Source: G963677445 sp963678275
GTDB lineage: Bacteria; Bacteroidota; Ignavibacteria; Ignavibacteriales; Melioribacteraceae
Assembly (NCBI GenBank): GCA_963678275.1
Contig: OY782765.1
Location: forward strand, 2,542,001-2,606,000
Length of the DNA: 64,000 bases
Direction: 5' to 3'
Shown here one piece after another: positions 44,711-53,326 of the stretch (its first letter is position 1; the number at the start of each line of letters is the position of its first letter). The translations under genes were made by a program, and so were the position numbers. The notes under the pieces are model-generated. The model ran no database searches. It saw only the letters and a program-made list of their open reading frames with translations, and had not been told where the DNA came from.

Positions 44711-44821
44711 ACTATTAAATTATTCTAAGATATTATTTTTCCAAAATATTGAAAATTTTCCATGAATAATTTAGTTAAATTTGAAAAAATAATCCAAAAT
44801 CTCTCCACTCTACACTATCTT

Positions 44822-44833
44822 CTCTCCACTATC
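44822..44833. repeat. Right inverted repeat flanking the S23 gene
   Basis: CTCTCCACTATC, the exact reverse complement of 44,298-44,309. It ends two bases before the paaD stop codon, so any insertion would have landed at the 3' end of the paa operon. Confidence 0.7.
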
Positions 44834-44835
44834 TT

Positions 44836-45318
44836 TCACACGCACTTAAAATGTTCAAAGGGCTGCTCACATCCATTGCAATAATACATCGATTTACATG
44901 GAGTTGAGCCGAACTCCGATTTTAATTCTGTTTTTTCAGAATCACAAAAGGGGCATGAAACAGGTTTTCTCGTAAAGTTTAACAGGTCAGACTTTCCCCC
45001 TTTCCCGGGTGGCGCGATTCCATAATCTTTCAGTTTTTTCAAAGCTTCATCTGAGAATGAATCGGTTGTCCAGGGGGGAGAATATACAATTTCCACACGG
45101 CAATTTTTATAGCCCTTTTCCTTGAGCTTCTCTTTAATATTATTGCTTATCTCATACATGGCGGGGCAGCCGGAATATGTGGGGATAATCTTAACAATAA
45201 CAGTTTCCTCAACCATTTCAATATTCCTGACAATCCCCATCTCCACAATATTTAGAACAGGAATTTCAGGATCGGGAATTTCAGATAATAACTGTGTTAA
45301 ATCTGCAATACTATTCAA
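44836..45318 (-). CDS. paaD: Phenylacetyl-CoA epoxidase maturation protein PaaD
   Basis: 160 residues. The N-terminal MIP18/DUF59 domain has the conserved SGCPAM with Cys51 and PPWTTDSFSDEA; the C-terminal zinc ribbon has CPFC (122-125), Cys141, and YCNGC (147-150). PaaD is thought to help deliver Fe to the PaaABC epoxidase. The start is TTG at 45318 with GAGG seven bases upstream. It is separated from paaC by 240 bp of repeat DNA. Confidence 0.92.
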   Translation of the reverse strand: MNSIADLTQLLSEIPDPEIPVLNIVEMGIVRNIEMVEETVIVKIIPTYSGCPAMYEISNNIKEKLKEKGYKNCRVEIVYSPPWTTDSFSDEALKKLKDYGIAPPGKGGKSDLLNFTRKPVSCPFCDSEKTELKSEFGSTPCKSMYYCNGCEQPFEHFKCV

Positions 45319-45558
45319 ACTAAAACCTCATGGGAATTGTCGAATAAAAAATCATAATCGTAATCATAAACTGGCAGCGCCAGAGACAAAATAAATCCGA
45401 AGAAGGAATCGTACTCGTTCCATGAGTAGGATAAAATCTTACCATTTTGCTTATCATTTATCTCCTTACTGAGTAATCATAATCGTAATCCTCTTTTCGA
45501 TTACCGCTACAATAATCATAGTCTGCCAAAAAGCGACCGGGAAAAATTAACAACGAGC
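45319..45558. repeat. Repeat-bearing gap inside the paa operon
   Basis: The 240 bp between paaC and paaD holds copy B of the CTGGC hairpin (45,371-45,383) and copy B of the CTCCTTACGGAG element (45,442-45,478), with AATCATAATC-type sequence on both sides. The other paa junctions overlap, so this DNA was probably inserted into an originally compact operon. Confidence 0.7.
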
Positions 45559-46317
45559 CTACCATTTCGCGTCCGGGTATGTTCTCGGCAGAATCTGCAT
45601 AACAGCCAGCAGATGCCCGAGGTGTTCGGAATGGATACCCCTCCTGCCGCCGGAAATAGTGTAATCCCCTTCCGGGATTTTTATTCCCACTTCTTTCAAT
45701 GTCGGTAAAACAATATCATTCCACTTTTTCTTATGCTCATCTGATCCGGGGTATAATCCTTCATCTTTCAGTAATTTTGTAATATCATCCTCTTCAAACA
45801 TCTCTCCGGTAAAAATCCACAGCTCATCAACAGCATTCTGTAACCTTCGGTTACTTTCTTCTGTACCCCCTCCGAGTCTTAATATCCATTCCCTGCTGTG
45901 CCTCAAGTGATAGGTATCCTCCTTAATAAACCGCTCAGCAAGTTCATTCACAGCGCTTTCAGGCACATCCTTTAAATAATCCATCAGGTGATAGCTGAAA
46001 ACGTCAAAGAAAAACTGTCGGGCTATCGTAAAAGCGAAATCGCCATTTGGCTGTTCCGTTAATTGAATATTGCGGAATTCCCTGGCGTCTCTCAGAAAGG
46101 CCAGGTCATCCTCACTCTTCACGTTGTCCGATATCATCGCGGCGTGCTGAAGGAAAAAGTTTGCCTGCCCGGTCAGATCAAGAGCGATATTGGTCAGGGC
46201 GATATCCTCTTCCAGCGCCGGTCCATGGCCGCACCATTCCGAAAGCCTGTGTCCAAGAATCAGCCTGTCATCCCCGAGGCGGAGGAATAATTCATAAAGC
46301 AGTTCCTTTTTCGCCAT
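45559..46317 (-). CDS. paaC: Phenylacetyl-CoA epoxidase structural subunit PaaC
   Basis: 252 residues from ATG at 46317 (MAKKELLYELFLRLGDD). This start directly follows the paaB stop and has AGGGG eight bases upstream; a longer frame to 46392 would overlap paaB and read through non-PaaC sequence. Ferritin-like helices with LGHRLSEWCGHGPALEEDIAL and ALDLTGQA are typical. PaaC forms the heterodimer with PaaA that holds the complex together. Confidence 0.93.
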   Translation of the reverse strand: MAKKELLYELFLRLGDDRLILGHRLSEWCGHGPALEEDIALTNIALDLTGQANFFLQHAAMISDNVKSEDDLAFLRDAREFRNIQLTEQPNGDFAFTIARQFFFDVFSYHLMDYLKDVPESAVNELAERFIKEDTYHLRHSREWILRLGGGTEESNRRLQNAVDELWIFTGEMFEEDDITKLLKDEGLYPGSDEHKKKWNDIVLPTLKEVGIKIPEGDYTISGGRRGIHSEHLGHLLAVMQILPRTYPDAKW

Positions 46318-46318
46318 A

Positions 46319-46606
46319 TCAGATACCCCTGATCCCTTTCGGAACCGAATAAAACCTGGGATGCCTGTAAACTTTATCATCCGCCGGATCAAAAAAGGGC
46401 CCCTGGTCCGATGGCGCTGTTGATACTATCGCCTCAGTCGGCACCACCCAGATATTTCTCGCTTCACTCCTCCTGCTGTAAACATCTCTGGCATTCTGGA
46501 GCGCCATTTCCGCGTCTGCCGCTCTCAGACTGCCGGCATGCTGAAAGGAAGCCCCGTTGGAAGGCTGCAAAAAAACTTCCCATAAATCAAACTGGTTATT
46601 TTCCAT
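46319..46606 (-). CDS. paaB: Phenylacetyl-CoA epoxidase subunit PaaB
   Basis: 95 residues, the usual PaaB size. Motifs are LWEVFLQPSNGASFQHAGSL and AADAEMALQNARDVYSRR. PaaB bridges PaaAC dimers. Its ATG overlaps the paaA stop (TAATG), so translation is coupled. Confidence 0.95.
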   Translation of the reverse strand: MENNQFDLWEVFLQPSNGASFQHAGSLRAADAEMALQNARDVYSRRSEARNIWVVPTEAIVSTAPSDQGPFFDPADDKVYRHPRFYSVPKGIRGI

Positions 46607-47550
46607 TAAACATTTCCCGTTTTTTTCTTTTTCATTTTTTCAGCGTAAGCCGACGCGGCTTCACGCACCCACCTCCCCTCTTCCTCAGCTTTCCGACGGG
46701 CGTTAAGTCTTTCACGGTTCATCGGACCTCTCCCTTTGATAACTTCAAAAAACTCATCCCAGTTGATCTCACCAAATTCCCAGTGTCCCGTTTCCTCATT
46801 AAACTTCAAATCGGGATCGGGCAGCGTAAGTCCCACAGCCTTTGCCTGAGGAACTGTAAGATCAACGAACCTCTGGCGCAGATCATCATTGCTTTTTAAT
46901 TTTACTTTCCATTTCATCAGCTCGGCAGAATTAGGAGAATCTTTATCGGGTGGACCAAACATCATAAGTGAAGGCCACCACCAGCGGTTTATGGCATCCT
47001 GTGCCATCTCCTTCTGCTCAGGTGTCCCGCCGCATAATGTGGCGATAATCTCAAATCCCTGTTTCTTGTGAAAATTCTCCTCACGGCATATACGCAGATT
47101 TGCTCTTGAATAAGGCCCGTAAGAACTTTTCGCCAGCATTGTCTGGTTGACTATCGCCGCCCCGTCAACAAGCCAGCCGATAGCGCCGATATCCGCCCAG
47201 GTAAGTGTGGGATAATTAAATATACTGGAATATTTTGCCCTGCCCGAAAGAAGCTGATCGATAAGTTCCCCCCTGTCAGCCCCCAATGTTTCAGCCGCGC
47301 TGTAAAGATAAAGCCCGTGACCCGCCTCATCCTGCACCTTGGCGAGCAGTGAAATTTTCCGCCTCAGACTCGGAGCCCGTGTAATCCAGTTTCCTTCCGG
47401 CAGCATCCCCACAATTTCACTATGCGCGTGCTGGGAAATCATCCGGATAAGCTGCTTTTTATACCGTTCCGGCATCCAGTCCTTTGGTTCAATAACCTCT
47501 CCCCCCTCTATCCTTTCTTCAAATAGCTCAAGTAATTTTGTGTTTTCCAT
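46606..47550 (-). CDS. paaA: Phenylacetyl-CoA epoxidase catalytic subunit PaaA
   Basis: 314 residues. The di-iron ligands lie in QDEAGHGLYLYSAAETLG (Glu75, His78) and REENFHKKQGFE (Glu158, His161), with Glu45 in the first helix. PaaA uses O2 to form the ring 1,2-epoxide of phenylacetyl-CoA. It heads paaABC(D). A 9-bp inverted repeat in its leader covers the ribosome-binding site. paaE (reductase), paaK and later paa genes are not in the window. Confidence 0.96.
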   Translation of the reverse strand: MENTKLLELFEERIEGGEVIEPKDWMPERYKKQLIRMISQHAHSEIVGMLPEGNWITRAPSLRRKISLLAKVQDEAGHGLYLYSAAETLGADRGELIDQLLSGRAKYSSIFNYPTLTWADIGAIGWLVDGAAIVNQTMLAKSSYGPYSRANLRICREENFHKKQGFEIIATLCGGTPEQKEMAQDAINRWWWPSLMMFGPPDKDSPNSAELMKWKVKLKSNDDLRQRFVDLTVPQAKAVGLTLPDPDLKFNEETGHWEFGEINWDEFFEVIKGRGPMNRERLNARRKAEEEGRWVREAASAYAEKMKKKKTGNV

Positions 47551-47552
47551 TG

Positions 47553-47597
47553 CTCTCCGCCATAATAATACTCACTATCCCTTTTAACGGCGGAGAG
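47553..47597 (-). promoter_or_regulatory. Inverted repeat covering the paaA ribosome-binding site
   Basis: In the paaA message CUCUCCGCC (47,597-47,589) can pair perfectly over 9 bp with GGCGGAGAG (47,561-47,553), which includes the GGAGAG ribosome site two bases before the AUG. The loop is 27 nt. In the opposite direction the same repeat is followed by eight T, like an intrinsic terminator. Pairing is seen; regulation of paaA translation is inferred. Confidence 0.6.
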
Positions 47598-47710
47598 TTT
47601 TTTTTAGTTCAACGATGTAAAGGAATTGTTTCGTTAATTAAATATCCTTAGGGTAAACGAGACCAATTTATTTTTACTATTGGTTTTGCAAACAGAAAGA
47701 AAATACAGAT

Positions 47711-49831
47711 TCACTTTAGATATAACATTTTTTTGGTTTCAGTTGATGCCGGGGATTTCATTTGATAGAAATAAATGCCACTAACAAATTTAGATGCATC
47801 AAATTTAACTGAGTAGGCCCCCGGGGGTTTTTCCCCGTCAACTAAAGTAGTAATTCTCTGTCCAAGCATATCAAAAACAACTAAAGAAATAGTGGTTTTT
47901 TCTGTCAGCTCAAACCTTATCGTGGTAGTTGGATTAAATGGATTTGGATAATTCTGTAAAAGTGAAAAATGGACAGGATTTGTTTTTATATTATGATCTT
48001 TTATAACAACTCCTCCTTCCTGATAAACCGATAAACCTCCTCCATTTGTCCCGATCCACTTATTCCCATCTCTATCAAATTGTATTGTGCAAACCTGATA
48101 AAGGTCGGGATTTATAACCAGCAAATTTGTTCCATCATATTTCACCAGGCCACCCCACGACCCAATCCAGATATTATTATCATCATCATGGTTGATGGAT
48201 TCGATATAATCGAAGCTATATCCGTTTTGAAGATCAGATATAATTGTCCAGCTTACTCCATCAAAAATCCCTACTCCCCCTCCTCTGGTTCCTGCCCAGA
48301 TAGCCCCGTTTTTATCAATATTGAGAGCTAAGACATTGTTTGATGGAATACCTGAATTTAGTGTATGGAAATGAGTCCAGTTAACCCCATCAAACATTAC
48401 CAATCCAGCTCCCAAACCAAGCCATATATTCCCATACGTATCCATATCAATAATATTTATATGATTTTCAGGCAACCCTGAATTGGAAGTATTATAAATA
48501 ATCCAGTCTGTACCATCTTTTTTTACTAAGCCCTTCGAAGTCCCAAACCACATTTGCCCTATCTCATCCTGTAGAATTGAATTAACAGTATTTGAAGGGA
48601 ATAACGAATTGGATGGATTGTAAAATTCCCATGCATATCCATCAAATTTTAATAATCCTTTATCTATTGAACCAATCCACAAATCCCCAATATTATCAAT
48701 TGCTATCGCACTAAGCCAGCTGGTTGGTATACTTGAATTCAAAGTATCATATGTGCGCCACTCATTCCCATTAAACTTTATTAGCCCCTCTCGAGTGCAT
48801 ACCCATTTATTATTATCATTATCAAGAGCCAAAGCATTTATCTCATTAACAGGTAATCCTGAATTCCCAGTCGCGAAACTTTTCCATTCAATTTCATTAT
48901 AATTCGCTAGTGAGTATCCACTGCCCACCCAAATATTTGCTTGATCCGAAACACAAAGTGAAAAAATATAGTTTGAAGGAATTTCTGAATTTTCAGTGGT
49001 AAAAGCCTCCCAATCAATTCCATTATATTTTGCCAGACCACCTCCTCCGAGAGTTCCGACCCAAATATCGCCACTTGGAGTAGACACTATAGATTTGACA
49101 AAATTGCTTTCTAAACCAGTGATTGAATTTTCGAATATCTTCCACTTGATATTATCATAACTTGCAACTCCTCCGTGGGTCCCAATCCAAAGATTCCCGG
49201 TCAAATCTACAGTAAGTGATTCGATAATATTATTTGGTAATTCTGAATTTGAGGTGTTGAAAATATTCCATTCTGATCCATTGAATTTAATTAGACCCGA
49301 ATGAGATCCTATCCATATAGTACCGTTATTCACCGCCAAAACAGTTTCAATTCGGCTACCCGTTAAAATGGAATTTGAAGAATCATATGCTGTCCAATTA
49401 TCACCATCAAAAACAATAAGCTCGCCAGTCCATGAACCCAGCCACAGTTTTCCGTATTTATCGAAAGATAGTGACGAAACATTATCTACGGGGATACCTG
49501 AATTCGTTTTATTGAAATTAGACCAGTTGATTCCATCAAATTTTGATAGCCCCCTATTTGTGCCTATCCATTTGTTTCCATCATTATCGACCACAATTGA
49601 ATAAACATGATTTGCTGATAAACCTGAATTAGCATGATCAAAAAAGATTTTTTCCTGGGTGAACATATTAAATTTTATTAGTCCGTAGGATGTACCCAAC
49701 CATAATGTATCAGCTTCAATTGCCATACTGAAAACTCTGGCATTACCGAAATAATTGATCCATTCTTGCGATTGAGCAAGAAATAAATCCGAAATTAAAA
49801 ATACTATAATAAAAAATATTTTCTCTTTCAT
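47711..49831 (-). CDS. Two-propeller secreted protein with T9SS sorting domain
   Basis: 706 residues from ATG at 49831, which has GGAG six bases upstream; a GTG at 49843 lies earlier without one. A signal peptide (KEKIFFIIVFLISDLFLAQS) is followed by 14 repeats of about 43 residues of the type (L/I)W(I/L)G(T/S)xxGLxKFDGxxW, the Reg_prop pattern, enough for two seven-bladed propellers. The end is a T9SS domain with LLQNYPNPFNPTTTI. No kinase or DNA-binding domain is attached, so it is probably surface-exposed. Confidence 0.88.
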   Translation of the reverse strand: MKEKIFFIIVFLISDLFLAQSQEWINYFGNARVFSMAIEADTLWLGTSYGLIKFNMFTQEKIFFDHANSGLSANHVYSIVVDNDGNKWIGTNRGLSKFDGINWSNFNKTNSGIPVDNVSSLSFDKYGKLWLGSWTGELIVFDGDNWTAYDSSNSILTGSRIETVLAVNNGTIWIGSHSGLIKFNGSEWNIFNTSNSELPNNIIESLTVDLTGNLWIGTHGGVASYDNIKWKIFENSITGLESNFVKSIVSTPSGDIWVGTLGGGGLAKYNGIDWEAFTTENSEIPSNYIFSLCVSDQANIWVGSGYSLANYNEIEWKSFATGNSGLPVNEINALALDNDNNKWVCTREGLIKFNGNEWRTYDTLNSSIPTSWLSAIAIDNIGDLWIGSIDKGLLKFDGYAWEFYNPSNSLFPSNTVNSILQDEIGQMWFGTSKGLVKKDGTDWIIYNTSNSGLPENHINIIDMDTYGNIWLGLGAGLVMFDGVNWTHFHTLNSGIPSNNVLALNIDKNGAIWAGTRGGGVGIFDGVSWTIISDLQNGYSFDYIESINHDDDNNIWIGSWGGLVKYDGTNLLVINPDLYQVCTIQFDRDGNKWIGTNGGGLSVYQEGGVVIKDHNIKTNPVHFSLLQNYPNPFNPTTTIRFELTEKTTISLVVFDMLGQRITTLVDGEKPPGAYSVKFDASKFVSGIYFYQMKSPASTETKKMLYLK

Positions 49832-50425
49832 AACAGGCTCCACTCCTTTTATAATTCAAATTTGGGTCTTGTTTTATTAAAGATCCAGCACCCTTTGTTC
49901 TGAACCGATTTATTCCGTAAAAATAATATCTTATTCTTTTATTCTATTTGCAATGCAAAATTACATCTCCATTTTTAATGAGAAAGATATTCAACACCCG
50001 GGAAAAATTCACCTTATAATATTATCCCAGATTTGTCATTAAAACAGTGAAGAGCAAATATACGACCTGATTTTGAAATCATTTACATATTACAAATGCG
50101 CATAACTGCTTAATCTACAAGAGGTTAGAGCCCCTCTCCTTCATAAGGAGAGGGGTTGGGGTGAGGTTGGATGCTTTTGCTATTATTTTAACTTTTTCTT
50201 ACTAACCTTATTTATTATTTCCAATGCTTGTATTCTGTATTTCTTTCTCTTACAACACTTTATCCTAATGACCGTTATCAGGACACAATTTCTAATGACA
50301 AATTTGGGTTTATTTTCTTTCCACAGGAGAAATTGCTATATTTTTCATATAGCTCAGCTGATCATTTTCGTATCACAAATCTTTATCTTTAGAAGCGAAT
50401 TTCCTCGCAATCATACCTTTTCCCA
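49832..50425. other. Intergenic stretch of about 590 bp
   Basis: No plausible gene. The only clear structure is the 11-bp hairpin repeat at 50,131-50,155. The promoter of the propeller gene must lie at the left end, but I could not identify it. Confidence 0.6.
50131..50155. repeat. Dispersed hairpin CCCCTCTCCTT-CAT-AAGGAGAGGGG
   Basis: A perfect 11-bp inverted repeat with a 3-base loop, followed by TTGGGGTGAGGTT. Sequences of this type are common intergenic repeats in many bacterial genomes. Partial relatives occur at 54,255-54,315 and 59,890-59,920. Confidence 0.8.
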
Positions 50426-51388
50426 CTACAAAAACACCTCCCCAATCCGCCAGACTTTCCCCATATCCGGTTCATTTATTGAAAAAGGGAAATACACATT
50501 GTCACTCTTTTTATGAGTTCCGTCAAGAAGTGATATCTCGATTTTATCTCCGCCGGCGCTGATACCAGAAATTATTTCCTCATTCCCCGGCTTATAATTT
50601 AACTGGTAAATATTTCCATTAATTTCCAGATACCCGAAAGTTTCTTTGCCGAAGATAAATGACATAAGGAAATAAAATGTATGCTTACTGATTTTAAGAT
50701 CAAAAAATATGTAATGCGCCTTATCTTCCATCTCCGCGATTATTATTTTCGATGCTTTCTTTTCTGCCGGGAGTGATTCATGATAAAACTGAAGGAAAAC
50801 GTTCACCTGTTTTATAAGCATTTCCTGTCGGATATCGGGGATATACAAATAAAAAGGGGTATCAGACTGAAGATTATTCACAATTCTTCCTGTCCCGGGT
50901 GAATAAATTTCCCTCAAATTTACAATCTGCCTTAAGTTTGTTTTCTCCTTCTTCTTTTCTTTAGCCGCCTCAGGAAATGAGTAGTGAACGAGGGGATCAC
51001 TTTTAAAAAATGAATGATAAAAATTTGCCAATTGATAAATAATCAGAACGCCAAATAAACCAACAATATAATAATGATGCCCATATCTACGGTGAGTTCT
51101 CATTATTGTCACACCAGTTGTCTCAACCTCAAAGGGATAAAATAGCAGAAAATAAATGCCAATAAGTCCCAGAATCGCGAGAGCAATCCACAGATGAATG
51201 AAAGCCCTATTCTTAACAGAATTCTCAATTTTTATCCGTTTATCAAAGCATGATTTGGAACAGAAACCGATACGTTTCCGGCCCCTTTCAATCATGAATT
51301 CCTGAAAACAGTTAAAGTATATTTTTACCCCGCAGGTTGAGCAGGTGTAAATTGCTTTCATATCAGGATGATTTTTGCAAAATGCCAT
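50426..51388 (-). CDS. Hypothetical membrane protein with N-terminal zinc-binding cluster
   Basis: About 320 residues from ATG at 51388 (a GTG at 51406 would add six). The first 45 residues contain CKNH, CSTC, YFNC and FCSKSCF, a B-box/TRASH-like zinc pattern. Two hydrophobic segments follow (FIHLWIALAILGLIGIYFLL and HYYIVGLFGVLIIYQLANFY). The rest is soluble, with beta-rich sequence. No family is recognised. It stands alone between the propeller gene and mazF. Confidence 0.75.
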   Translation of the reverse strand: MAFCKNHPDMKAIYTCSTCGVKIYFNCFQEFMIERGRKRIGFCSKSCFDKRIKIENSVKNRAFIHLWIALAILGLIGIYFLLFYPFEVETTGVTIMRTHRRYGHHYYIVGLFGVLIIYQLANFYHSFFKSDPLVHYSFPEAAKEKKKEKTNLRQIVNLREIYSPGTGRIVNNLQSDTPFYLYIPDIRQEMLIKQVNVFLQFYHESLPAEKKASKIIIAEMEDKAHYIFFDLKISKHTFYFLMSFIFGKETFGYLEINGNIYQLNYKPGNEEIISGISAGGDKIEISLLDGTHKKSDNVYFPFSINEPDMGKVWRIGEVFL

Positions 51389-51486
51389 ATTACGGACATT
51401 CCCCACACAAGAAAATATTAATCCTTATAGGAAAAATAATTCATTCTTTATTAAAATAACACAGCTTATGTATTCCTGAATAAAAA

Positions 51487-51807
51487 CTATTCCGCAAACA
51501 TCTCCAGGAGAACACCAACCACTTTTTTCCGCGTTTCTTTTGTCAGTATCGTGATTTCCTTCACAAGTCTTGATTTATTAACAGTCCTTATCTTTTCAAG
51601 CATTTTCTGCCCATGCTTCCCTTGAATGTTGCAGGGAACAGGGGATGGATAGTTACGGAAAACCGATGTGAGAGGAGCAATGATAACAGTCGCGATATGA
51701 TGATTCATCTCATCAGGGGAAATAATTACACAGGGCCTTGCTTTTTTTATCTCACTTCCAACAGTCGGATCAAGATTAATATAATATACTTCAAACCGTG
51801 ATGCCAT
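51487..51807 (-). CDS. mazF: MazF/PemK-type toxin
   Basis: 106 residues. The start RFEVYYINLDPTVGSEIKKARPCVIIS fits the MazF fold; later segments are TVIIAPLTSVFRNYPSPV and IRTVNKSRLVKEI. MazF-type toxins are ribosome-independent mRNA endonucleases. It starts directly after the antitoxin stop. All expected core segments are present, so it looks intact. Confidence 0.9.
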   Translation of the reverse strand: MASRFEVYYINLDPTVGSEIKKARPCVIISPDEMNHHIATVIIAPLTSVFRNYPSPVPCNIQGKHGQKMLEKIRTVNKSRLVKEITILTKETRKKVVGVLLEMFAE

Positions 51808-52065
51808 CTACCACTCCCATTCTTCGCCATCCCATTCTGAATGGCTGTTCAGACTTTTATCATCCGTTAATTTGTCATCACCATTTTTTGCCATTTCCTG
51901 AAACAGTTTTCCCCGGGAACTTCTCCTGTAGTTAACAGGTCTGATAATTATCCGGCCATCGCTTATTTCCGGTTCCGCTTCATCTTTCAGCCCGCTTTCA
52001 TCAATAAATGATTTTAGAATTCTTATTCCGCGGGAATTTCCAATTTTTATAATTTTTGTTTTCAT
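51808..52065 (-). CDS. mazE: MazE-type antitoxin (AbrB/SpoVT-like)
   Basis: 85 residues from ATG at 52065 (MKTKIIKIGNSRGIRILKSF), the usual swapped-hairpin AbrB start; an ATG at 52080 lies inside the operator palindrome and is less likely. The DNA-binding half is residues 1-50; the acidic tail (SEWDGEEWEW) would wrap the toxin. It is the first gene of the pair. Confidence 0.88.
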   Translation of the reverse strand: MKTKIIKIGNSRGIRILKSFIDESGLKDEAEPEISDGRIIIRPVNYRRSSRGKLFQEMAKNGDDKLTDDKSLNSHSEWDGEEWEW

Positions 52066-52074
52066 CAATTTCCA

Positions 52075-52095
52075 ATACATTGTGTATTTACAATG
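52075..52095. promoter_or_regulatory. Palindromic operator candidate of mazEF
   Basis: CATTGT-GTATTT-ACAATG (52,078-52,095) is a perfect 6-bp inverted repeat and overlaps a second palindrome ATACA-TTG-TGTAT (52,075-52,087). It lies 10-30 bases before the mazE ATG. MazE/MazEF complexes bind such palindromes to repress their own promoter, so autoregulation is likely but inferred. Confidence 0.6.
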
Positions 52096-52105
52096 TAATG
52101 AGTTT

Positions 52106-53326
52106 TTACCTGTTGAGCCTCAGAGAATATTGTCCTGTTAACTCAGGCTGAACAATTTTCGCCGGGCTCAATCCTCCGAAAGCGTTAACAACCAGTTGAT
52201 TCCATTTACAGGCGGTTACAAATTCCAGGTCTCTGGCATAAGGAAGGATATATAAACCGGAACTGACATAAGAATTCTTGAAATAGATGTTCAGGCCATT
52301 TTTATTCTCCACCCCGCCGCCATGATATTCAGCGGCTATACACTGGTCAAAACTATTGATAGCATGATTAATCAGTAATTTGGCATCTTCCGATTCTTCA
52401 TATTCATACATTCTTTCCAGAAGGTGTTTATAATCGGGATAATTATCGATAAGATTCGCGACCCTTAAAAAAGAAAGATTCCAGAAATTATCGGGATTGG
52501 AAATATAAAATTCCGTAACATCACTGAATGTATTCAGAACATCTTCCATTTTGCTTAAGTTTATGGCGCTCATAGTTATCACGTCGCCATGTTGCCTGCC
52601 GGGACTATTTTTTTCATGCAGGCCAATTATACGCTCTGATAAATCTTCTGAAGAAATATTTGGTTCAGCTTTCAATAAAGAATCCATATCAGCCATCATA
52701 TATCTCCAGAAAATGAAGCCGCTCATATCCTGGCTGCCTATATAAAAATCAGCCGAATTTCTCAACTGATAGGCAGATTCTATCGATCCCATCAGGCAGG
52801 GGGCGGAGAACATAATTATATCTACATTATTATTTTCCGTTAAAGCATCACTGATTTCGGCCATAGAAAGGTTATCGTCACCGCTTGTTTTATCCCAGCA
52901 GGCCCCCATCCAGCCATTGCCATGGTCGTATAACGCCAAAATGGTCCTCTCAGCCGGGTAGTTTTCTTTTCCATATTTGATAAAATCGGAAAGAGTCACC
53001 TTGTCCCCCATATTTACTTCGCCGAGGGAATCACGGAAAATATATTGATTTGATGAATCAATAAAATAATATCCGGCCTCGCTGTCATACCTGTCTCTCA
53101 AAACAAGATAATTAATGTTTTCATTCGAAGAAACATATTCCGCGATTTCCTCGAACGGATCAAAAGCGCTGCTGAAATCCGCGTCATCATAAAAAAGAAA
53201 AGTCCATTTCGCGAGGCCATCTGTACCCTCATCTGTGTTTATTACGATGGGATTGCTGTTTTCTTTACAGCTATTAAAAAGAATGGCCAAAATAAAAATA
53301 ATAACCGGAAATCTGTAATCTTTCAT
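52106..53326 (-). CDS. Clostripain-family (C11) cysteine peptidase, lipoprotein
   Basis: 406 residues from ATG at 53326 with GGAGG eight bases upstream. The start MKDYRFPVIIFILAILFNSC is a lipoprotein signal with Cys20 as the lipid site. The C11 catalytic pair is His135 in LYDHGNGW and Cys177 in SAPCLMGSIE; WTFLFYDDAD is the typical family opening. C11 peptidases cleave after Arg or Lys and often self-activate. It may act in the periplasm or at the cell surface. Confidence 0.88.
   Translation of the reverse strand: MKDYRFPVIIFILAILFNSCKENSNPIVINTDEGTDGLAKWTFLFYDDADFSSAFDPFEEIAEYVSSNENINYLVLRDRYDSEAGYYFIDSSNQYIFRDSLGEVNMGDKVTLSDFIKYGKENYPAERTILALYDHGNGWMGACWDKTSGDDNLSMAEISDALTENNNVDIIMFSAPCLMGSIESAYQLRNSADFYIGSQDMSGFIFWRYMMADMDSLLKAEPNISSEDLSERIIGLHEKNSPGRQHGDVITMSAINLSKMEDVLNTFSDVTEFYISNPDNFWNLSFLRVANLIDNYPDYKHLLERMYEYEESEDAKLLINHAINSFDQCIAAEYHGGGVENKNGLNIYFKNSYVSSGLYILPYARDLEFVTACKWNQLVVNAFGGLSPAKIVQPELTGQYSLRLNR

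Noticed and set aside
46318..46392. Longer paaC frame starting at 46,392
   Set aside because: It would overlap paaB by 74 bases with sequence not typical of PaaC; the ATG at 46,317 has a ribosome site and the right N-terminus.
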